A program made the position numbers and the translations under genes. Positions 27,610 through 36,495 of a stretch of 64,000 nt of DNA are shown here, piece by piece (the first letter of the stretch is position 1; every line of letters starts with the position of its first letter). Source of the stretch: Herpetosiphonaceae bacterium (GTDB lineage Bacteria > Chloroflexota > Chloroflexia > Chloroflexales > Herpetosiphonaceae); contig BPHZ01000003.1 of assembly GCA_026003835.1 (NCBI GenBank), forward strand, positions 1-64,000, given 5' to 3'. The notes under the pieces were generated by a model. That model was not told the origin of the DNA and made no database searches. It worked only from the letters and a program-made list of their open reading frames with translations.

Positions 27610-29262
27610 GTGGTGATAGCTGCTGACCATCTGTGGTATAAGGATGCGATCTTCTATGAGTTGCACGTTAAGGCATTCTATGATCACGACAATAATGGGA
27701 TTGGTGATTTTCAAGGACTGACGGAAAAATTGGATTATCTCCAGGATCTGGGAATCGACTGTATCTGGCTTCTGCCCTTTTACCCCTCGCCGGGGCACGA
27801 CGACGGCTACGATATTTCCGACTACTTTGGCATCCATCCCGACTATGGCACCGTGCGGCATTTTAAAACATTCTTGAGAAAGGCCCACGATCGAGGTATC
27901 CGGGTTATTGCCGATCTGGTGATCAATCACACGTCGGATCAGCATCCCTGGTTTCAGCGTGCCCGGCGCGCAAAGTCCGGCAGCGTCTGGCGCGATTTCT
28001 ACGTCTGGAGCGATACGCCGGAGCGCTACAGGGAGGCGCGGGTGATCTTCACCGATATGGAGCCGTCCAACTGGAGCTGGGATCGCCAGGCGCAGTCTTA
28101 CTACTGGCATCGTTTCTTCAGCCACCAGCCCGATCTCAACTATAAGAATCCGCGTGTGCGCAAAGAGATGATGCGGGTTGTGTTCCACTGGCTCGATATG
28201 GGCCTTGATGGCTATCGTGTCGATGCTGTGCCCTACCTGTTTGAGCGCGAGGGGACCAACGGCGAGAATCTGCCGGAAACCCATGCTTTTATCAAGCGTA
28301 TGCGCCGGGAGATTGACGAGCGCTACGGCCAGACAAAGCTCCTTCTAGCGGAGGCCAATCAGTGGCCCCGCGATGTCTGCGCTTATTTCGGCGAGGGCGA
28401 TGAGTTTCATATGGCCTTCAATTTTCCGGTGATGCCGCGTATCTTTATGGCGCTCAAGGCGGAGGATCGCGCTCCTATCGTTAATGTCATTGCGCAGACG
28501 CCGCCTATTCCTGAGGTTTGCCAGTGGGCGCTGTTTCTGCGGAACCACGATGAGCTGACGCTGGAGATGGTGACTGATGAGGAGCGCGACTTTATGTGGC
28601 GCGAGTATGCCGATGATCCGCGTATGCGCCTCAATCTCGGTATCAGGCGGCGCCTGGCTCCCCTTGTCGATAATGATCGCAGACGCATTGAGTTGCTGAA
28701 CTGCCTGCTCTTTACGCTGCCCGGCAGTCCAGTCCTCTACTATGGCGATGAGATCGGGATGGGCGATAATATCTACCTCGGCGATCGCACTGGCGTTCGT
28801 ACGCCAATGCAGTGGTCGCCCGATCGCAATGCCGGCTTCTCCAGAGCCAGATCGAACCAGCTCTATTGCCCGGTTATCGACGATCCGGTCTATGGCTACC
28901 AGGCGGTCAACGTTGAGGCGCAGCAGCGCGATCCTTCGTCGCTGCTGCACTGGATGAAGCGTATCATCCGGGTTCGCAAACAGTATCCGGTCTTCGGACG
29001 CGGCTCAACTGAGTTCCTGCACCCTCAGAATCGCAAGGTGTTGGCCTATATCCGCGCGTACGAAGATCAGACGGTGCTGATCGTCTGCAACCTGTCTAAA
29101 AGTGCCCAGCCTGTCCAGCTGGACCTGAGCCGCTATAAGGGCTGCGTGCCGGTAGAGATTATCGGGGAGACGCGCTTTCCGCGGATCGGCGAGATGACGT
29201 ATCTTCTCACGCTCGGCCCCTACGGCTACTATTGGTTCCAGCTCACGGGGCAGCCGCGCTGA
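27610..29262 (+). CDS. treS: Trehalose synthase (maltose alpha-D-glucosyltransferase), GH13
   Basis: 550 residues. Interconverts maltose and trehalose in the cytoplasm, for osmoprotection and glycogen-linked glucan metabolism. The family opening [17 protein letters not shown] is present. Catalytic residues are Asp205 ([13 protein letters not shown]), Glu248 (LLLAEANQ) and Asp314 (FLRNHDEL). [20 protein letters not shown] and [15 protein letters not shown] are further TreS signatures. There is no fused maltokinase domain, unlike some homologues. GTG 27610 (GTGGTG) follows GAGGAGAAAG. It diverges from the lipoprotein. A trehalose-phosphate route or GlgE pathway gene is not in the window. Confidence 0.92.
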   Translation: MVIAADHLWYKDAIFYELHVKAFYDHDNNGIGDFQGLTEKLDYLQDLGIDCIWLLPFYPSPGHDDGYDISDYFGIHPDYGTVRHFKTFLRKAHDRGIRVIADLVINHTSDQHPWFQRARRAKSGSVWRDFYVWSDTPERYREARVIFTDMEPSNWSWDRQAQSYYWHRFFSHQPDLNYKNPRVRKEMMRVVFHWLDMGLDGYRVDAVPYLFEREGTNGENLPETHAFIKRMRREIDERYGQTKLLLAEANQWPRDVCAYFGEGDEFHMAFNFPVMPRIFMALKAEDRAPIVNVIAQTPPIPEVCQWALFLRNHDELTLEMVTDEERDFMWREYADDPRMRLNLGIRRRLAPLVDNDRRRIELLNCLLFTLPGSPVLYYGDEIGMGDNIYLGDRTGVRTPMQWSPDRNAGFSRARSNQLYCPVIDDPVYGYQAVNVEAQQRDPSSLLHWMKRIIRVRKQYPVFGRGSTEFLHPQNRKVLAYIRAYEDQTVLIVCNLSKSAQPVQLDLSRYKGCVPVEIIGETRFPRIGEMTYLLTLGPYGYYWFQLTGQPR

Positions 29263-29383
29263 GCGCTCTATTCCATTGGGAGAGCAGAGGCTGCCCGGCG
29301 CAGAATCGTTCTTCCCATCACAAAAACGCTCTGCCTCCAGCAAGATTCGCGATTTGTCCTGATCTGGAGCGGGCAAATCGCGC

Positions 29384-29411
29384 TTGACAAGAGAGAGATT
29401 TGTTGTACAAT
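29384..29411 (+). promoter_or_regulatory. Strong sigma70 promoter of the speA leader RNA
   Basis: A perfect TTGACA (29384-29389), 16 bp, TACAAT (29406-29411). Transcription should begin near 29418, almost 600 bases before the coding start at 30011. Confidence 0.75.
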
Positions 29412-29417
29412 ACATGC

Positions 29418-29728
29418 TTGGTGGTCAGCCACCGCGGGTTCTTTACCCACTCGACGCGACACTGCTTGATTCTCCAGCTGCGGATGTCGCGCATGGACAA
29501 GTGTGGTACTACATTGAGCACGGGGCTGTGCTTTTTGGGGTCCTTCGAGTGGGTTTTCAATGAGGGGTTATGGACGGTTGGTTTAAGTTGGATTGCGGCG
29601 ATTCCAAGCGCTGCGTCAACAACCGCCTGAGCCGTGGCTCCGTGCCTGCAACAAGGGCGCTCATGCTTTAAGTGATGTGCCCTGCCTCTGCAAGCACCCC
29701 CACGCCGCCGGGCGCCTGGGGGATTTTT
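29418..29728 (+). ncRNA. Structured RNA, about 310 nt, with own promoter and terminator
   Basis: No convincing protein is encoded. Paired elements are GGTGG/CCACC (29420/29429), a 10-bp long-range helix ACCCACTCGA/TCGAGTGGGT (29445/29545) enclosing CGCGACA/TGTCGCG (29455/29485) and AGCAC/GTGCT (29517/29528), that is, a multi-helix junction. An intrinsic terminator follows at 29697-29728. It may be a separate small RNA, a 6S-like RNA, or a cis-acting leader that attenuates the arginine decarboxylase gene. I do not recognise a named riboswitch class. I checked for T-box and guanidine-I features and did not find them. Confidence 0.5.
29697..29728 (+). terminator. Intrinsic terminator inside the speA leader
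   Basis: CCCCCA, G/C-rich inner stem, TGGGGG, then ATTTTT. It lies between the strong promoter and speA, so it either ends a small RNA or serves as an attenuator. Downstream, 29729-30010 holds further small hairpins (TCGCCGC/GCGGCGA, GGGGA/TCCCC, CCCG-TTTTT-CGGG) and then the speA ribosome site. Confidence 0.65.
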
Positions 29729-30010
29729 GTGCCCTCTTGCTGTATGACGTAGTGCGTGGAGCGCCTGCTCCTCGAGTCGGGGGATCGCCGCTGCAGATGC
29801 GGCGACCAGTACAGCAATGGGAGGTACAGAGAATCACCAACCCTACCTGGTTTCTCAACAAGCAACATTCTCCGGGGATGTTCCCCACCTCCGCTGAGGC
29901 CCCTGAATGGGGACTCATCTGTCGTCGTGCGTTCTTTGTTCCAGTGCGCTGTTGCCTGCGCACGGGCCGGATCATGATGCCCGTTTTTCGGGTCTAGGAG
30001 GAAGTTAGGG

Positions 30011-31588
30011 TTGAACAAGACGACCTATCGTGAGTATCTTGAGGCTCGCTATGGTGTTGAGGCGGAGGGGCTGCTGACCGACTTTCTGAGCCGGCGCGGC
30101 GGGCGCCTCTTGTTGGACGATCGCATCGATCTGGCCGCGCTCGTCGCGGAGTACGGTGCACCGCTGGAAATCGCTTTCTGCCCGCTGATCACCAAGCAGG
30201 TGCAGCGGATGGTGGGCTATGCTGCCGAGGGCCGGGCGCGTACCGGCTACAGCGGGGATTTTCTCTATGCCTATGCCACCAAGGCGAACTTCTCTGAGGA
30301 GGTCGTCAGAACAGCGCTGGAGGCCGGCGCGCACTATGAGACGTCGGCCGCCGCCGATGTGGTGATTGCACATCATCTCTGGCGGCAGGGGGTGTTGAGC
30401 GAGGACCGGTTTATCTTTTGCAATGGCTCGAAGGAGCTGCCCTATCTTGATGCGATCAAAACGCTACGCAGCGCGGGCTATAAGCAGGTCGTTCCTATTC
30501 TCGACGATCTGCATGAGTTCGATATCCTGGCACGCAGCCGCGATCCCTTTCTGTTTGGTGTCCGCGAGCGAACGCCCGCCGGTGTTGTCAACCCGCACCA
30601 CCCCGGCGGCGAGCGCTTCGGCCTGACTCAGGAGGAGATCGATGAGGTCGTCGAGCGGCTGGAGGGAACACCGCACAGGCTGATCGTCTATCATGCGATG
30701 ATCGGAAGCCAGATCGAGGATCTTGACTACTTTATGCAGCGGCTGAGCCGTTCTGTGGAGCATTACTGCCGGCTGCGCCGGCGCGTGCCGACGCTGTCCT
30801 ACTTCAACTTCGGTGGTGGAATTCCTACGTCGGCCTATGCCCTTGATTTCAACTTCGACTATGTGGCGTTTTTTGAGCGGCTCATGCAGACCATCCGTGA
30901 GACGTGCGCGCGTTATGAGACCCCGTTGCCGCATATTATTGGCGAGTTCGGCCGCTATACTGTCGCCTCTCACAGCGTCTACCTTTTTGAAGTGGGACGG
31001 ATCAAGCCGGGCCAGGGCGACGCGCCGCCCTGGTATCTGATCAACGGCAGCATGATGGTTTCAGTCCCCGATACGCTGATCGTGGAGGATCAGAAGTTCC
31101 TGATTCTGCCGCTGGATCGCTGGGACTCACCGGTGTGCGGCGTGCGGCTGGCCGGTCGTCGCACCTGCGACTCGGATGATCTCTACCCGCGGCCGACGGA
31201 GGAGCCGCTGCCGCTCCCTGCCGATGGCGAGGGGATGATCGTAGCCGTTTTCGGCGTCGGTGCCTATCAGCAGATGATTTCGGGGAAAGGTGGCGCGCAC
31301 CACTGTCTGAATCCGGAGATGGCCCGGCTGATCTTTGAGGAGCAGCACGGCGAGTTGGTGATGCGTGCGGTGCCGGAGCAGGATGTGAGTGTGCTCATGC
31401 GCCTGCTGGGCTACCAGGTGGAGGTGTTGGAGCCGGCTACCCCTGCCTACCGCCTGCCGGTCCCCGTCGAGCGGTCCTGGGGACGCGACTCCTACCGGCG
31501 CACGGAAGGGCTGCGGCGCCAGCAGCGCCGTCGTGTTGGGCTTCGCGGGCGCGCTGCTCTGCGCAGCAGCATGCCGGCCCGCTCGTAG
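30011..31588 (+). CDS. speA: Biosynthetic-type arginine decarboxylase (PLP, alanine racemase fold)
   Basis: 525 residues. Converts arginine to agmatine for polyamine synthesis. The PLP lysine is Lys91 in LYAYATKANFSEE. The barrel also shows FGGGIPTSAYALDFNFDY and GEFGRYTVASHSVYLFEVG, and the C-terminal domain has the substrate cysteine motif RRTCDSDD. The enzyme is shorter than the roughly 630-residue enterobacterial form, as in other phyla. The start is a TTG, supported by AGGAGG about 10 bases upstream; no ATG or GTG fits. The last 35 or so residues are arginine-rich and unlike the family, so an extension or late frame change is possible. A long structured leader suggests regulated expression. 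Confidence 0.85.
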   Translation: MNKTTYREYLEARYGVEAEGLLTDFLSRRGGRLLLDDRIDLAALVAEYGAPLEIAFCPLITKQVQRMVGYAAEGRARTGYSGDFLYAYATKANFSEEVVRTALEAGAHYETSAAADVVIAHHLWRQGVLSEDRFIFCNGSKELPYLDAIKTLRSAGYKQVVPILDDLHEFDILARSRDPFLFGVRERTPAGVVNPHHPGGERFGLTQEEIDEVVERLEGTPHRLIVYHAMIGSQIEDLDYFMQRLSRSVEHYCRLRRRVPTLSYFNFGGGIPTSAYALDFNFDYVAFFERLMQTIRETCARYETPLPHIIGEFGRYTVASHSVYLFEVGRIKPGQGDAPPWYLINGSMMVSVPDTLIVEDQKFLILPLDRWDSPVCGVRLAGRRTCDSDDLYPRPTEEPLPLPADGEGMIVAVFGVGAYQQMISGKGGAHHCLNPEMARLIFEEQHGELVMRAVPEQDVSVLMRLLGYQVEVLEPATPAYRLPVPVERSWGRDSYRRTEGLRRQQRRRVGLRGRAALRSSMPARS

Positions 31589-31603
31589 TTTGCTTATCGC
31601 AGC

Positions 31604-31656
31604 TCCCCCTCTCCTGTCTACCAGCCGGCAGGCACGACAGGAGAGGGGGATTTTTT
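31604..31656 (+). terminator. Strong intrinsic terminator after speA
   Basis: A perfect 15-bp stem TCCCCCTCTCCTGTC / GACAGGAGAGGGGGA with a 17-base loop, followed by six T. It lies between convergent speA and tupC. Confidence 0.9.
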
Positions 31657-31676
31657 CCGGCAGCTATGGTGAGCTG

Positions 31677-32402
31677 CTAGTAGATCATTTCGCCTCTAAC
31701 GAAAGCTGCTGTGCGAGGATCGGCGGGCGCGCTGAAGACGCGCTCAGTGGGGCCAACCTCGACGAGCCGCCCGTCGAGGAGCAGCGCTGTACGATGGGCC
31801 AGGCGCCGCGCTTGAAAGACGTTGTGGGTCACCAGGACGACGGTCGTGCTGTGCTGTTGGTTGCTCTCGCGGATCAACCCCTCGATCAGGGCGACGTTGG
31901 CCGGATCGAGGTTGGCGGTTGGCTCGTCGAGCAGTAACGCGTCTGGCTGCAGCACCAGTGCGCGCGCCAGCGCCGCGCGCTGGATCTCCCCTCCGGAGAG
32001 TGTCCGTGCGTTGGCATGTGCCATATGGGCCAGCCCAACCTGCTCCAGCGCCGCCTGGACCCGCTGCTCGTCGTGCTGTCCGCGCAGTACCAATCCGTAG
32101 CTTACAACGTCATGAACCGACCGATCGAGCAAAAGCGGCCGCTGGAACACCATTGTAACGCGCCGCCTGATATGGAGCGGCGGCGCTGGGGGTGTGACGA
32201 ATCCGGCAAAGCGGATGCTTCCTTGACTGGGCGACTCGAGGAAGTTGAGCAGGCGCAGCAGCGTCGACTTTCCGGCGCCGCTTGGCCCCAACACTGCCAG
32301 GATCTCGCCACGCTCGATCGTCAGCTGCTCGATATCCAGAACGATCCTGTCCGCATATGACTTTCGTAGATTTCGGAGCTCGTAGAGCGCCTCGTCGCTC
32401 AC
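31677..32402 (-). CDS. tupC: Tungstate-type ABC transporter ATP-binding protein
   Basis: About 241 residues. Hydrolyses ATP to drive oxyanion uptake with the permease at 33302. Walker A is LGPSGAGKSTLL, followed by the Q-loop VFQRPLLLD, signature LSGGEIQRAALARAL, Walker B DALLLDEPTANLD and switch His in LVTHN. There is no C-terminal molybdate-binding (TOBE) domain, which fits TupC/WtpC rather than ModC. GTG 32402 (VSDEALYELRNL) starts four bases after the STAS gene stop; the longer frame would overlap that gene. A promoter ahead of tupB should serve the three genes. Confidence 0.85.
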   Translation of the reverse strand: MSDEALYELRNLRKSYADRIVLDIEQLTIERGEILAVLGPSGAGKSTLLRLLNFLESPSQGSIRFAGFVTPPAPPLHIRRRVTMVFQRPLLLDRSVHDVVSYGLVLRGQHDEQRVQAALEQVGLAHMAHANARTLSGGEIQRAALARALVLQPDALLLDEPTANLDPANVALIEGLIRESNQQHSTTVVLVTHNVFQARRLAHRTALLLDGRLVEVGPTERVFSAPADPRTAAFVRGEMIY

Positions 32403-32406
32403 GCTG

Positions 32407-33291
32407 CTACACGCGGGCCCTCGCCGCCGAGTGGATAGGCGTAATCTGAAGCCCGAGCTGGCCAAGGGCATAGTCGATCCCGTCTTGTAGATTGGCGCGC
32501 ACCGTCAGGCGGTTCAGGTCCAGGTCAAGGCCAACGATGGTTTGAGCGACCTCGGCGCTGATACCGACCAGGATGACCTGGGCGCCCAGCAGGTTGACGG
32601 CCTTGGTGGTCTGGAGCAGGTAGTTGGCGATGGACGTATCGACCACCGGGACGCCGGTAATATCGATGATCACCAGATCCGCCTGGCGCTGGACGATGGC
32701 CTCGAGCAGGTCCTCGGTGATCGTCTGCGCCCGGCTGGTGTCGATGGCGCCAACCAGCGGCAAGACCAGGATCGAGTCGTGGACAGGGACGATTGGCGAG
32801 GAGAGTTCGCGCAGGATGCTTACCAGCTTCTCCTGCTCTTCGGCGCTGGCCTCCAACTCGGCTTCACGTTCGCGGAGGGCTGTCTCACGCTCAAGCGTGT
32901 AGGCTTCGTAGAAAGCGGCGGAGCTGCGCAGCATGACCTCGTTAATTCGATGGAGCGCATCCGCGTACTCGGCGGTTTCATCGCCGTAAAGCTGAGACAA
33001 GATGTTTTGCATCGAGGCGTAGAGGGCGAGATGCACCTCTTTAAATGATTCAATCCGGTAGGCTGGGTTGCGTGCCCGCTTGAGCGCGATTTCACGGTAG
33101 TAGGTATCAACCGAGCTCTGCCCTGCGAGGTCGGCGATGAGCGCCTGGATAGCACTGCGTATGGTTGCATGCCGTTGATCCTCCGGCATACGTTGGTAAA
33201 AGTTGCCCTCGAGACGCGCAAGGCGCGCGTCATTGTCTTGGAGAATGGTATCAATATGTGCGGTGAGTGCATCGACGAGAGGTGTAGTCAT
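32407..33291 (-). CDS. RsbR-like STAS-domain protein inside the tungstate operon
   Basis: 294 residues. The N-terminal 150 residues are helical (resembling the non-haem globin-like or RsbRD input region), with a coiled linker around TALREREAELEASAEEQEKL. The STAS domain spans about 165-285. Thr185 (GAIDTSRAQ) and Thr219 (ITGVPVVDTSIANYL) are 34 residues apart, the spacing of the two RsbT-phosphorylated threonines of Bacillus RsbRA, so a switchable stressosome-type sensor is likely. It lies 11 bases after tupB and 4 before tupC, so it is co-transcribed with the transporter. No RsbS or RsbT gene is near. What it senses is unknown. Confidence 0.82.
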   Translation of the reverse strand: MTTPLVDALTAHIDTILQDNDARLARLEGNFYQRMPEDQRHATIRSAIQALIADLAGQSSVDTYYREIALKRARNPAYRIESFKEVHLALYASMQNILSQLYGDETAEYADALHRINEVMLRSSAAFYEAYTLERETALREREAELEASAEEQEKLVSILRELSSPIVPVHDSILVLPLVGAIDTSRAQTITEDLLEAIVQRQADLVIIDITGVPVVDTSIANYLLQTTKAVNLLGAQVILVGISAEVAQTIVGLDLDLNRLTVRANLQDGIDYALGQLGLQITPIHSAARARV

Positions 33292-33301
33292 CGCTATCTC
33301 C

Positions 33302-34006
33302 TTACAGCAGCGCTCGCAGGCTTCGTCCCTGCAATTGAATCACGGCGGCGTTGGCCAGAAATGAGATGAGCAGTAGTACCAGGCTGAGGGCGATCGCCAG
33401 CTCGAACTCCCCAGTGCGAGTCTGCAGAACGATGGCGGTGGTCAGGACGCGCGTCGAGCCCTCGATGTTGCCGCCGACGAGCATGACGGCGCCGACCTCG
33501 GAGATGACGCTGCCAAAGCCGGCGGCAATGCCGGCAAGCACACCGACCCGCGCCTCGTAGAGCAATGTCCAGGCGATCTGGCGCTCCGTCGCACCCAGCG
33601 AGCGAAGCTGCGGCCGTAACTCCTGGTCGACCCCCAGGATCGCTGCCATCGTTAGGCCGGCGATCAGCGGCAGGGCGATGATCGTTTGCGCCAGAATCAT
33701 CGCAGGGGGCGTGAAGAGCCAGTTGAGCACGCCCAAAGGGCCGCTCCGCGAGAGCAGCAGATAGACGACCAGCCCGACCACAACCGGCGGTAGGCCCATC
33801 CCGGTGTAGATGAGCGCAATCAGCAGCCGGCGTCCGCGAAAACGGCGAAGCGCCAGCCAGGCGCCGAGCGGCAGACCCAGGATAGTACCGAAGAAGACCG
33901 CAAACCCTGAGACTTCCAGCGAAAGCCGGATAATCTGCCAGGTCTGCGGATCGCCGCTTATGAGCAGGCCCAGTGCTTTGACAAATCCACGCCCGATCTC
34001 TTCCAC
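33302..34006 (-). CDS. tupB: Tungstate-type ABC transporter permease
   Basis: 234 residues with about five to six hydrophobic segments. The central loop GVDQELRPQLRSLGATERQI fits the EAA motif that contacts the ATPase (E...G-A, then a variable tail). ALPLIAGLTMAAILG and GFGSVISEVGAVMLVGGNIE are typical of TupB/WtpB permeases. It lies downstream of a - strand promoter at 34048-34076 and is followed by the STAS and ATPase genes. The binding protein gene is upstream. Confidence 0.85.
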   Translation of the reverse strand: MEEIGRGFVKALGLLISGDPQTWQIIRLSLEVSGFAVFFGTILGLPLGAWLALRRFRGRRLLIALIYTGMGLPPVVVGLVVYLLLSRSGPLGVLNWLFTPPAMILAQTIIALPLIAGLTMAAILGVDQELRPQLRSLGATERQIAWTLLYEARVGVLAGIAAGFGSVISEVGAVMLVGGNIEGSTRVLTTAIVLQTRTGEFELAIALSLVLLLISFLANAAVIQLQGRSLRALL

Positions 34007-34047
34007 GAGCCCTCTTTCCGGCTGGCAGCAGGAAGTTATCCGGCGTC

Positions 34048-34076
34048 ATTATAGCCCAGCAGAAGCGTCTGAGCAA
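34048..34076 (-). promoter_or_regulatory. Internal promoter for tupB-STAS-tupC
   Basis: On the - strand TTGCTC (34076-34071), 17 bp, TATAAT (34053-34048). It is placed in the 134-base gap between tupA and tupB, so the membrane and ATPase genes may be expressed apart from moeA-tupA. Confidence 0.55.
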
Positions 34077-34140
34077 GTTGGTCGACAGCATCCGGCAGGG
34101 TGTCGGGGGGCGGTTATATCAGACTTTCCTGCCCCGGAAT

Positions 34141-35010
34141 TCAGCGCACTATCGGATCAGACTGGGGCGAAGGAGCAGCGCCTGGATGGAAGAGCGACTG
34201 GCCGAAGCGCTCCTGGCCGAAGACGGCAATCTGCTGCTGGATCTCGGGCGAGGTTATCCACGTGACGAACTGCGTCGCCAGATGACCGTTCACGCCTGGG
34301 TGGCGGTTGGGATTGACTGGAATGATGCCGTAGGGGTTGAGCAGTGTAGGATCGGTATTCTGGGCGATGGTATCGCCGCCGACCAGGATCGCCAGCGCAG
34401 GGAGTTTCTCGCGCATTGAGAGGAAGGTCCCGCGATCAGTGAGTGTGTAGGCTCCTATCTCGCTCGTAACAAGAAGTGTTTCGCCCATGCCCTGCCCCAG
34501 CGAGCGGTACCAGGCGTTGCCTTCCGGTTGTACAGCGGCGTTGCGCCAGATCGCTTGCTCTTTGGTATGGGTGCCTGAGTGATCCCCGCGGGAGGTGAAG
34601 AGCGCGCCGGCTTCGGCGATCTTCTTGAATGCTGCTGCTGCCGTTTTACTCCCCCTGATGCCGGCAGGATCCGTTGTTGGTCCTACAAGCACAAAGTCGT
34701 TGAACATCACGTCGTGCCGCTCCAGGCCGTGGCCTTCACTGATGAACTGATCCTCTAGATCGCGCGCATGGACCAGCACCAGGTCGGCATCGCCGCGCCT
34801 AGCAATCGCCAGCGCCTGGCCGGTACCGACGGCAACGACGTCAACCTTAACACCATAGCGTTCCTCGAAGCTGGGCAGGAGCGCATCCAGCAGCCCAGAG
34901 TCCTGTGTTGAGGTCGTTGTCGCCAGCCGGAGCCGGGGGACATCCGGCTGGCGCCCGCCGCAGCCGGCCGCCAGGATGAGCACTGCCAGGAGTATCAATA
35001 AGCGTCGCAT
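34141..35010 (-). CDS. tupA: Tungstate-binding lipoprotein (TupA-like)
   Basis: About 289 residues from ATG 35010, preceded by GGGAGTGGGAG. A lipoprotein signal (LLILLAVLILAAGCGG, lipobox Cys) anchors it outside the membrane. LRLATTTSTQDSGLLDALLP is the family's signature: the threonine/serine run contacts the oxyanion. DADLVLVHARDLEDQFISEG and FNDFVLVGP, then SRGDHSGTHTKE, are the other TupA landmarks and separate it from ModA. A tungstate-over-molybdate preference is family knowledge, not seen directly. It is downstream of moeA, so metal uptake and cofactor synthesis are linked. Confidence 0.88.
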   Translation of the reverse strand: MRRLLILLAVLILAAGCGGRQPDVPRLRLATTTSTQDSGLLDALLPSFEERYGVKVDVVAVGTGQALAIARRGDADLVLVHARDLEDQFISEGHGLERHDVMFNDFVLVGPTTDPAGIRGSKTAAAAFKKIAEAGALFTSRGDHSGTHTKEQAIWRNAAVQPEGNAWYRSLGQGMGETLLVTSEIGAYTLTDRGTFLSMREKLPALAILVGGDTIAQNTDPTLLNPYGIIPVNPNRHPGVNGHLATQFVTWITSPEIQQQIAVFGQERFGQSLFHPGAAPSPQSDPIVR

Positions 35011-35054
35011 AGATGCGCTCCCACTCCCTACTCTGCTATGAGATGTATTGATTT

Positions 35055-36326
35055 CTATAATCCGTTGTTCCATTCCGGCCAGTCGATCATGAGGACAGGC
35101 ATACGGCTGCCTGGGCCGACCAACTCCTGCCCCTCCGGAACGATCATTAGCCCATTGGCCTTCGACATTGAGGTCAAAATGCCGGATCCTTGCTCGCCGG
35201 TCAGTCGGGCATAGAAATCATCGTCGCGGGACTCGACGATGACCCTCACATACTGCCGGCGCTCACTACGATCGCGGATCTGATCGGTGAAGATGGCCTG
35301 GATGATCGGGCGCTGCCAGGAGCGCCGCCCCTGCATTTTCAGCAGGGCCGGCCGGGCGAAAAGCTCGAAGCCCACCATCGCCGAGACAGGATTGCCCGGC
35401 AACCCCAACAAGGGCACTCCTCGAATGTGGCCGAAGGCGATGGGCTTCCCCGGCTTCATCCGTACCCGCCAGAACTCCATTGAGCCCATCGAGACCAGCA
35501 CCTTCTTGACGATGTCGTAGTCGCCGACAGAGACACCGCCTGAGGTAAGGAACAGATCGGCGCCCCATTCGAGCCCTTGCTCCAACCGCGCATGCAGCTC
35601 ATCCTCTGTGTCGCGCGCTATCGGCAGTTGGAGCGGAATACCGCCCGCTGCCAGCACTTGCGCGGCGTTGGAATATCCGTTGGCGTTGCGGATCTGTCCG
35701 GGGCCGGGGCGCTGGCCGACATCAACCAGTTCATCGCCGGTGGCCAGGATGGCGACGCGGGGGCGGCGGTAGACACGCACATGTGCCGCGCCGACTGTCG
35801 CCAGGACACCGATTTCCGCCGGGCGGATCCAGGTCCCTGCGCTGACGACCAGCTCTCCACGGCGCATATCCTCGCCGGCCTGACGCAGATTGGCGCCGCG
35901 CCTGTTGGCCTTCAGCACCTTTACCCTGCCCTGCGACAGCAGCGAATCAGCGTGCTGCTCATCAGTGTCTTCGAAGGGGACAACCGTATCGGCGCCGGGC
36001 GGCAGCGGCGCCCCTGTCATAATGCGCACCGCCGTGCCTGATTCCACCTTGAGATCCGTAGTGTAGCCCGCAGCCAGGTCGGCGATAATGCGCAGCTCGA
36101 CCGGATGCTCCGGGCCGGCCTGGGAGACGTCGTCACCGAGCACGGCATAGCCGTCCATAGCGGCGTTTGGGAAGGGTGGGACATCCATATCGGCGTAAAC
36201 GTCCTCAGCCAAAGTCCTCCCCAACGCCTCGATCAGCGGTACAACTTCACGCTCCAATGGCCGAAAGTGACGCAGCATCTCCGCCTGCGCCTCGTCGACG
36301 CTCCGTAGGACAATCGTTTCTTCCAT
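35055..36326 (-). CDS. moeA: Molybdopterin molybdenumtransferase MoeA
   Basis: About 423 residues. Inserts molybdate (or tungstate) into adenylylated molybdopterin. The N-terminal region has DVPPFPNAAMDGYAVLGDD, followed by VRIMTGAPLPPGADTVVPFE. The MogA-like domain has VAILATGDELVDVGQRPGPG, FLTSGGVSVGDYDIVK and KPGKPIAFGHIRG, then GLPGNPVSAMVGFELFARP. The C-terminal beta barrel ends near LVGPGSRMPVLMIDW. ATG 36326 (MEETIVLRSVDEAQ) is chosen; a further upstream ATG is possible. It is the first gene of a tungsten/molybdenum locus, with a promoter about 45 bases upstream of the start. Confidence 0.9.
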   Translation of the reverse strand: MEETIVLRSVDEAQAEMLRHFRPLEREVVPLIEALGRTLAEDVYADMDVPPFPNAAMDGYAVLGDDVSQAGPEHPVELRIIADLAAGYTTDLKVESGTAVRIMTGAPLPPGADTVVPFEDTDEQHADSLLSQGRVKVLKANRRGANLRQAGEDMRRGELVVSAGTWIRPAEIGVLATVGAAHVRVYRRPRVAILATGDELVDVGQRPGPGQIRNANGYSNAAQVLAAGGIPLQLPIARDTEDELHARLEQGLEWGADLFLTSGGVSVGDYDIVKKVLVSMGSMEFWRVRMKPGKPIAFGHIRGVPLLGLPGNPVSAMVGFELFARPALLKMQGRRSWQRPIIQAIFTDQIRDRSERRQYVRVIVESRDDDFYARLTGEQGSGILTSMSKANGLMIVPEGQELVGPGSRMPVLMIDWPEWNNGL

Positions 36327-36370
36327 ACCGCTCTCCAGCACTATTTCGCCCAAAGGGTCCATCTCTTTCG

Positions 36371-36399
36371 ATGATAGCCTGCGGGCTCCGGCGCGTCAA
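36371..36399 (-). promoter_or_regulatory. Promoter of moeA-tupA
   Basis: On the - strand TTGACG (36399-36394), 17 bp, TATCAT (36376-36371). It is divergent from the mraZ promoter 58 bases away. Confidence 0.55.
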
Positions 36400-36456
36400 C
36401 CTACAGTGCTACGTAGGCAAGATGCGGGCCATGTGGCGGGCGCATCTGGTGATCTC

Positions 36457-36485
36457 TTGAAAAGCAGGGATGAGTGGTATATAAT
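36457..36485 (+). promoter_or_regulatory. Main promoter of the dcw cluster
   Basis: TTGAAA (36457-36462), exactly 17 bp, a perfect TATAAT (36480-36485). Transcription should start near 36492, immediately before or at the MraZ boxes. Confidence 0.8.
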
Positions 36486-36495
36486 GTGCACATCC

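Noticed and set aside
29418..29450. T-box leader (GGTGGTCAGCCACCGCGGG recalls the T-box sequence)
   Set aside because: The GGTGG pairs with CCACC as a plain hairpin at the 5' end, far from the terminator, and the downstream gene is not an aminoacyl-tRNA or amino-acid gene of the usual type.
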